Part shown: piece by piece, positions 5,309 through 7,782 of the stretch
Layout of the letters: each line of letters starts with the position of its first letter
How positions within the stretch are numbered: position 1 is the first letter of the stretch
Assembly: GCA_046154695.1 (NCBI GenBank)
Contig: JBJXFI010000190.1
Coordinates: forward strand, 1-7,782
Length of the DNA: 7,782 nucleotides
Direction of reading: 5' to 3'
From: DALYLB01 sp046154695
GTDB taxonomy: Bacteria > Acidobacteriota > Blastocatellia > RBC074
The notes under the pieces: generated by a model
The model's input: the letters and a program-made list of their open reading frames with translations, nothing else
What the model was told of the DNA's origin: nothing
The model's database searches: none
Position numbers and translations under genes: made by a program

Positions 5309-6303
5309 CCGCCGCCTCGCCTTTCCCGGACAAGGCGGCGAAATTCGTCATAATCGCGAATGTAATCGTCGGGGTCGTACTTTTCCGAGGCGAGCACGAG
5401 CAGCAGGGCATCGCTGGAGAACTTGTATTGTATGCCCCAGACCATCGGAGCGATGTGGATGCCGATGGCGGGGCTGTCGAGCCGGAGCTCCTCGCGATTT
5501 TCTCCGTCGTCCACAACCACGGCGCAGTCCCCTTTGAGGCAGACGAGGAACTGTTCCAGCGCGCGGTGCGCGTGTTCGCCCCGAACTTCGCGGCTCGAAA
5601 CGTCGAAGACCACAAAATATCGCTTCGGTAAAAAGGGGAGCTCCTTGCCGATCTCGCCGACAGAAAGATTTCCCCGCAGGTCCATGATGACGGGCATCGG
5701 GTGAAGCGAGACGCCCCGCACCATCGATCCGTGCCGCGCCCCCGGCTCCGCTTCGACCGGGACCTCGCCCGGCGCCGGCAATCTGGGCCGCAGGGAATCG
5801 ACATAGCCGATGATTCGCGCCGGATTGCCGGCGACGATTGCATACGGCGGAACATCGTGCGTGACGACGGCGCCGACCTCCACCACGGCCGACTGTCCGA
5901 TGACGATCCGCGGCAGCACGATGACGCTCGCCCCGATCGTGGCCCCCGCGCGGACGACCGTTCCGGATCGCGGCTCGCCGGCGGAAACCGGACGCTTTGG
6001 CATGTGCCCCAACTCCTGATCATGCCCCGGCTCCAGAAAGATCGCATTGGGTCCGACGATGACGCCCTCTTCGAGCCGCAGCCCGCAAAAGAGCCGGGCG
6101 CCGCATTCGATCCGCGATCGATCGCCGATCCGCACTCCCTCGTCGATGAAGACGTGATCTCCGATCTCGCAGCCCGCCCCGATCTCGGCTCCGGCAAGAA
6201 TGTGTGCGAAGGCCCGGATCGCCGTCGCCGGTCCGACCGTGTCCGATTCGACGACCGCGGTCGGATGCCGGATGATCTCCCCCTGTGGCTTTTCCCCTTT
6301 CAT
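5305..6303 (-). CDS. WxcM-like fusion: hexapeptide acyltransferase + sugar 3,4-ketoisomerase
   Basis: The protein has 332 residues. Residues about 12-168 are a left-handed beta-helix of hexapeptide repeats (VGPATAIRAF, IGAGCEIGDH, IGDRSRIECG, VIVGPNAIF, VRAGATIGAS) ending in the usual AIVAGNPARIIGYV. This is the fold of WbbJ/WlbB-type acetyltransferases. Residues about 195-325 form the cupin-like FdtA/QdtA domain, with RGEHAHRALEQFLVCLKGD (241-259) holding the active-site His244 and His246. The same domain order occurs in Xanthomonas WxcM. The family role is 3,4-ketoisomerisation of dTDP-4-keto-6-deoxyglucose and N-acylation of the amino sugar formed after a transaminase step, feeding surface polysaccharide synthesis. 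The transaminase and the RmlA/RmlB-type genes are absent here. An ATG at 6357 is in frame, but it lies at the predicted transcript start and has no ribosome binding site. The ATG at 6303 follows a GGGGGAGG stretch and is preferred. Confidence 0.87.
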   Translation of the reverse strand: MKGEKPQGEIIRHPTAVVESDTVGPATAIRAFAHILAGAEIGAGCEIGDHVFIDEGVRIGDRSRIECGARLFCGLRLEEGVIVGPNAIFLEPGHDQELGHMPKRPVSAGEPRSGTVVRAGATIGASVIVLPRIVIGQSAVVEVGAVVTHDVPPYAIVAGNPARIIGYVDSLRPRLPAPGEVPVEAEPGARHGSMVRGVSLHPMPVIMDLRGNLSVGEIGKELPFLPKRYFVVFDVSSREVRGEHAHRALEQFLVCLKGDCAVVVDDGENREELRLDSPAIGIHIAPMVWGIQYKFSSDALLLVLASEKYDPDDYIRDYDEFRRLVRERRGGG

Positions 6304-6361
6304 CGCCTCCCCCGCCGCGCCCCCCGCGAACCTGAAGTTGTCATAAAATACTGACATTTGA

Positions 6362-6391
6362 ATAGTAGGTTTGCGTCTCCCGCCTTGTCAA
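6362..6391 (-). promoter_or_regulatory. Sigma-70-type promoter of the WxcM/GNAT operon
   Basis: On the minus strand a perfect TTGACA (6391-6386) is followed after 18 bases by TACTAT (6367-6362), four of six matches to the consensus -10. The transcript would begin close to 6357, leaving about 50 bases of leader before the ATG at 6303. This argues against the ATG at 6357 unless the message is leaderless. Confidence 0.6.
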
Positions 6392-6441
6392 GATTCGGCC
6401 GGCGCGAGCGCGTTTCCCGCCCAATAAAACCGGCCCTTCGC

Positions 6442-6471
6442 TTGACTCGCCCGAAATTCGAATGCTACCTT
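6442..6471 (+). promoter_or_regulatory. Possible promoter of the nitrilase-family gene
   Basis: TTGACT (6442-6447) and TACCTT (6466-6471), 18 bases apart, form a housekeeping-type promoter with a good -35 and a poor -10. It lies back to back with the leftward promoter at 6362-6391. An alternative is TTGCCG (6470-6475) with TTTATA (6493-6498) inside the A+T-rich stretch 6481-6517. Either gives a leader of roughly 100 bases or more before the ATG at 6605. Confidence 0.4.
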
Positions 6472-6528
6472 GCCGGCTCCGGTTATTATAAGTTTATATC
6501 AAATACTTTTTCATTTTCGCGGAAGGAA

Positions 6529-6576
6529 ATGAAGCGGGTATTTGTGTGAACGAGCGGGGAATCCTCGCCGTTCGCG
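6529..6576 (+). promoter_or_regulatory. Structured leader: tiny reading frame and hairpin before the nitrilase gene
   Basis: A six-codon frame (MKRVFV, 6529-6549) follows GGAAGG, though the gap of 2 bases is too short for efficient initiation. Its stop falls inside the left arm of a strong stem, 6545-6559 pairing with 6563-6576. The stem has 14 pairs, three of them G-T, one bulged A at 6553 and a 3-base loop. The hairpin ends 14 bases before the GGAGG of the main gene. The layout resembles a leader-controlled gene, but no known riboswitch is recognised. Confidence 0.35.
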
Positions 6577-6590
6577 GGCGCGTACCGGAA

Positions 6591-6595
6591 GGAGG
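6591..6595 (+). promoter_or_regulatory. Ribosome binding site fixing the nitrilase-family start
   Basis: GGAGG lies 9 bases before the ATG at 6605. The open frame extends further upstream to 6542, but that part is Arg-rich, lacks a binding site and overlaps the leader hairpin. The family-like sequence also begins with the ATG at 6605. Confidence 0.75.
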
Positions 6596-6604
6596 CGATC
6601 GCAA

Positions 6605-7627
6605 ATGACAGCCTATCGCGGGCTCGCCCTGCAGGTGAAATGCCAGGCCGTGAGCGTGATCAAGACCCGGGCCGAGGCGCGCGGCGTGATGCGCGAGAGC
6701 CTCGTCCGGCTGCGCGGACAGGTCGCGGCGGCGGCGGTCTTCATCGGCGAGGACACGAAATTGATCGTTCTGCCGGAATATTTTCTGACCGGCTATCCCA
6801 TGGGCGAGTCGATCGGCTCCTGGGCGGAGAAGGCCGCTCTGGAGATGGACGGGCCCGAGTATGACGCGCTCGGCGGGATCGCGCAGGACGCGAAGGTTTA
6901 CCTGGGCGGGAATGCCTATGAGGCCGACCCGAAATTTCCCGGGCTCCATTTCCAGACCAGTTTTCTGATCGATCCCTCGGGAGACGTCATTCTGCGGTAT
7001 CGCCGCCTGAATTCGATGTATGCGCCGACGCCGCACGACGTGTGGGAACGGTATCTCGATGCCTACGGCCTGGAGGGCGTCTTTCCGGTAGCCCGCACAC
7101 CGCTCGGAAACATCGCCGCGATCGCCTCGGATGAGATCCTCTTTCCCGAGGTCGCCCGGTGCCACGCGATGCGCGGCGCCGAGGTCTTCCTGCACAGCAC
7201 GGCGCAGGCCAGCGAGACGGCGAGGGCGGTCAAAGATGCGTGCGCCATCGCGCGCGCCGTCGAGAATTGCGCGTATGTCGTTTCCGCGAATACCGGCGGC
7301 TTTGCGGGAACGCCCATCCCCGATGCCTCCACCGACGGCGGATCGAAGATCATCGACTATCAGGGGCTGGTTCTGGTGAAGGCCGGCTGGGGAGAGACCT
7401 GCACGGCGTACGCGGAGATCGATCTCGCCGCGCTCCGCCGATTCCGCCGCCGCCCGGGCATGGAAAACCTTCTCGCGCGGCAGCGATTCGAGGCGTATGC
7501 CGAAAGCTATGCCGGCCATCAACATTACCCCCCAAACAACATGGCCGGCATCCAGCCCGAGCGGGATCACTTCCCGCGGATCCAGCGCGAGACCCTCGAT
7601 CGATTGTCGAGGGCGGGGGTCATTTAA
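6605..7627 (+). CDS. Nitrilase-superfamily protein with altered catalytic triad
   Basis: The protein has 340 residues. The carbon-nitrogen hydrolase fold is evident from LIVLPEYFLTGYPMGES (53-69), GDVILRYRRLN (126-136), SDEILFPEVAR (175-185) and GAEVFLHSTAQ (191-201). The superfamily uses Glu-Lys-Cys. Here Glu58 is present, but the Lys position (normally Y-R-K) is Arg134 and the nucleophile position (normally C-x-E-x-x-F-P-E) is Ser175. No Cys occupies the elbow; the nearest is Cys186. The rest is well conserved and the length is normal, so this is not a decaying gene. I recall an uncharacterised nitrilase subgroup with very similar sequence and Ser at this position, which suggests a subfamily trait. 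It could be a non-hydrolytic binding protein or an enzyme with different chemistry. No signal peptide is seen, so it is probably cytoplasmic. It is divergent from the WxcM operon, and no clear terminator follows it. Confidence 0.85.
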   Translation: MTAYRGLALQVKCQAVSVIKTRAEARGVMRESLVRLRGQVAAAAVFIGEDTKLIVLPEYFLTGYPMGESIGSWAEKAALEMDGPEYDALGGIAQDAKVYLGGNAYEADPKFPGLHFQTSFLIDPSGDVILRYRRLNSMYAPTPHDVWERYLDAYGLEGVFPVARTPLGNIAAIASDEILFPEVARCHAMRGAEVFLHSTAQASETARAVKDACAIARAVENCAYVVSANTGGFAGTPIPDASTDGGSKIIDYQGLVLVKAGWGETCTAYAEIDLAALRRFRRRPGMENLLARQRFEAYAESYAGHQHYPPNNMAGIQPERDHFPRIQRETLDRLSRAGVI

Positions 7628-7727
7628 ATTCGGGTAAATTCCGGGCATAAAAGGTAACGACGCGGATCGGGTGTGATTAAAAGTGGGACACAATTTCGCA
7701 ATATTGATGGACAATCGGCGCATTGTT

Positions 7728-7782
7728 GTGTTCCGAAGGAACACCAGACGGTAGCCGGCGGTGAAGCGAAGCGTAACCGCCG
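7728..7782 (+). repeat. Composite repeat, copy 3, cut by the window end
   Basis: GTGTTCC (7728-7734) pairs with GGAACAC (7738-7744) around GAA. After six bases it is followed by GTAGCCGGCGGT, the core GAAGCGAAGCGTA and ACCGCCG (7751-7782), where the window stops. The large palindrome is the same as at 134-176 read on the minus strand. The small hairpin differs in sequence but holds the same place. The bases between the nitrilase-family gene and this repeat (7628-7727) show no gene or clear terminator. Confidence 0.8.

Noticed and set aside
4617..6197. A long minus-strand open frame overlapping the GNAT and WxcM genes in another frame
   Set aside because: Its product is Ser/Arg-rich with no domain and competes with two well-supported, ATGA-coupled genes in the other frames.
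6494..7744. A long minus-strand open frame opposite the nitrilase-family gene
   Set aside because: There are no recognisable motifs, and it runs through the promoter region and the 3' repeat flank. The plus-strand frame matches the nitrilase fold throughout.
1..7782. A composite transposon bounded by inverted copies of the repeat
   Set aside because: The end copies are inverted, but no transposase, integrase or target-site duplication is visible, and the repeat looks like a dispersed element where assembly may have broken.

Overview
The window is G+C-rich DNA with the gene density of a free-living Gram-negative bacterium. Two secreted proteins and a membrane-spanning anti-sigma factor imply an inner membrane plus an exported compartment. 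The FecR-type anti-sigma protein with a long helical C-terminal tail, and the neighbouring secreted protein of unknown function, resemble what I remember from Acidobacteriota. That assignment is from memory only, and another environmental phylum is possible. Both ends of the window lie in the same hairpin-forming repeat, which is what a contig broken at dispersed repeats would look like.

Layout, left to right. Positions 1-191 are a cluster of hairpin repeats. Positions 392-1231 (+) encode a short TIR-domain protein with a membrane segment and a coiled coil, visibly more A+T-rich than the rest. A perfect 20-bp inverted repeat (1307-1376) separates it from a convergent four-gene operon read leftward from about 4640. 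That operon encodes an ECF-type sigma factor, a secreted intradiol-dioxygenase-like protein, a zf-HC2/FecR anti-sigma factor and a secreted protein of unknown function. A promoter resembling the ECF consensus (4646-4673) sits just before the sigma gene, so autoregulation is likely. Next is a second leftward pair, starting from a TTGACA promoter at 6362-6391: a WxcM-like fusion (hexapeptide acyltransferase plus sugar ketoisomerase), coupled by an ATGA overlap to a GNAT acetyltransferase. Reading rightward from the shared divergent region is a nitrilase-superfamily gene (6605-7627) with a structured 5' leader. The window ends in another repeat copy.

How the genes work together. The sigma/anti-sigma pair should form a membrane signalling switch, and the two secreted proteins encoded with it are candidate outputs or signal-handling partners. 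The enzyme gene lies between sigma and anti-sigma and is translationally coupled to the sigma gene. The WxcM-like protein would modify a nucleotide-linked deoxysugar, although no other sugar-pathway gene is present here. The nitrilase-family protein keeps the catalytic Glu but has Ser and Arg where Cys and Lys are expected. The TIR protein looks like the front end of a larger defence or signalling protein whose C-terminal sensor is missing.

No rRNA, tRNA, CRISPR array, transposase or phage gene was found. The most noteworthy points are the sigma-dioxygenase-anti-sigma operon, the altered nitrilase active site, the short TIR protein and the modular two-hairpin repeats.
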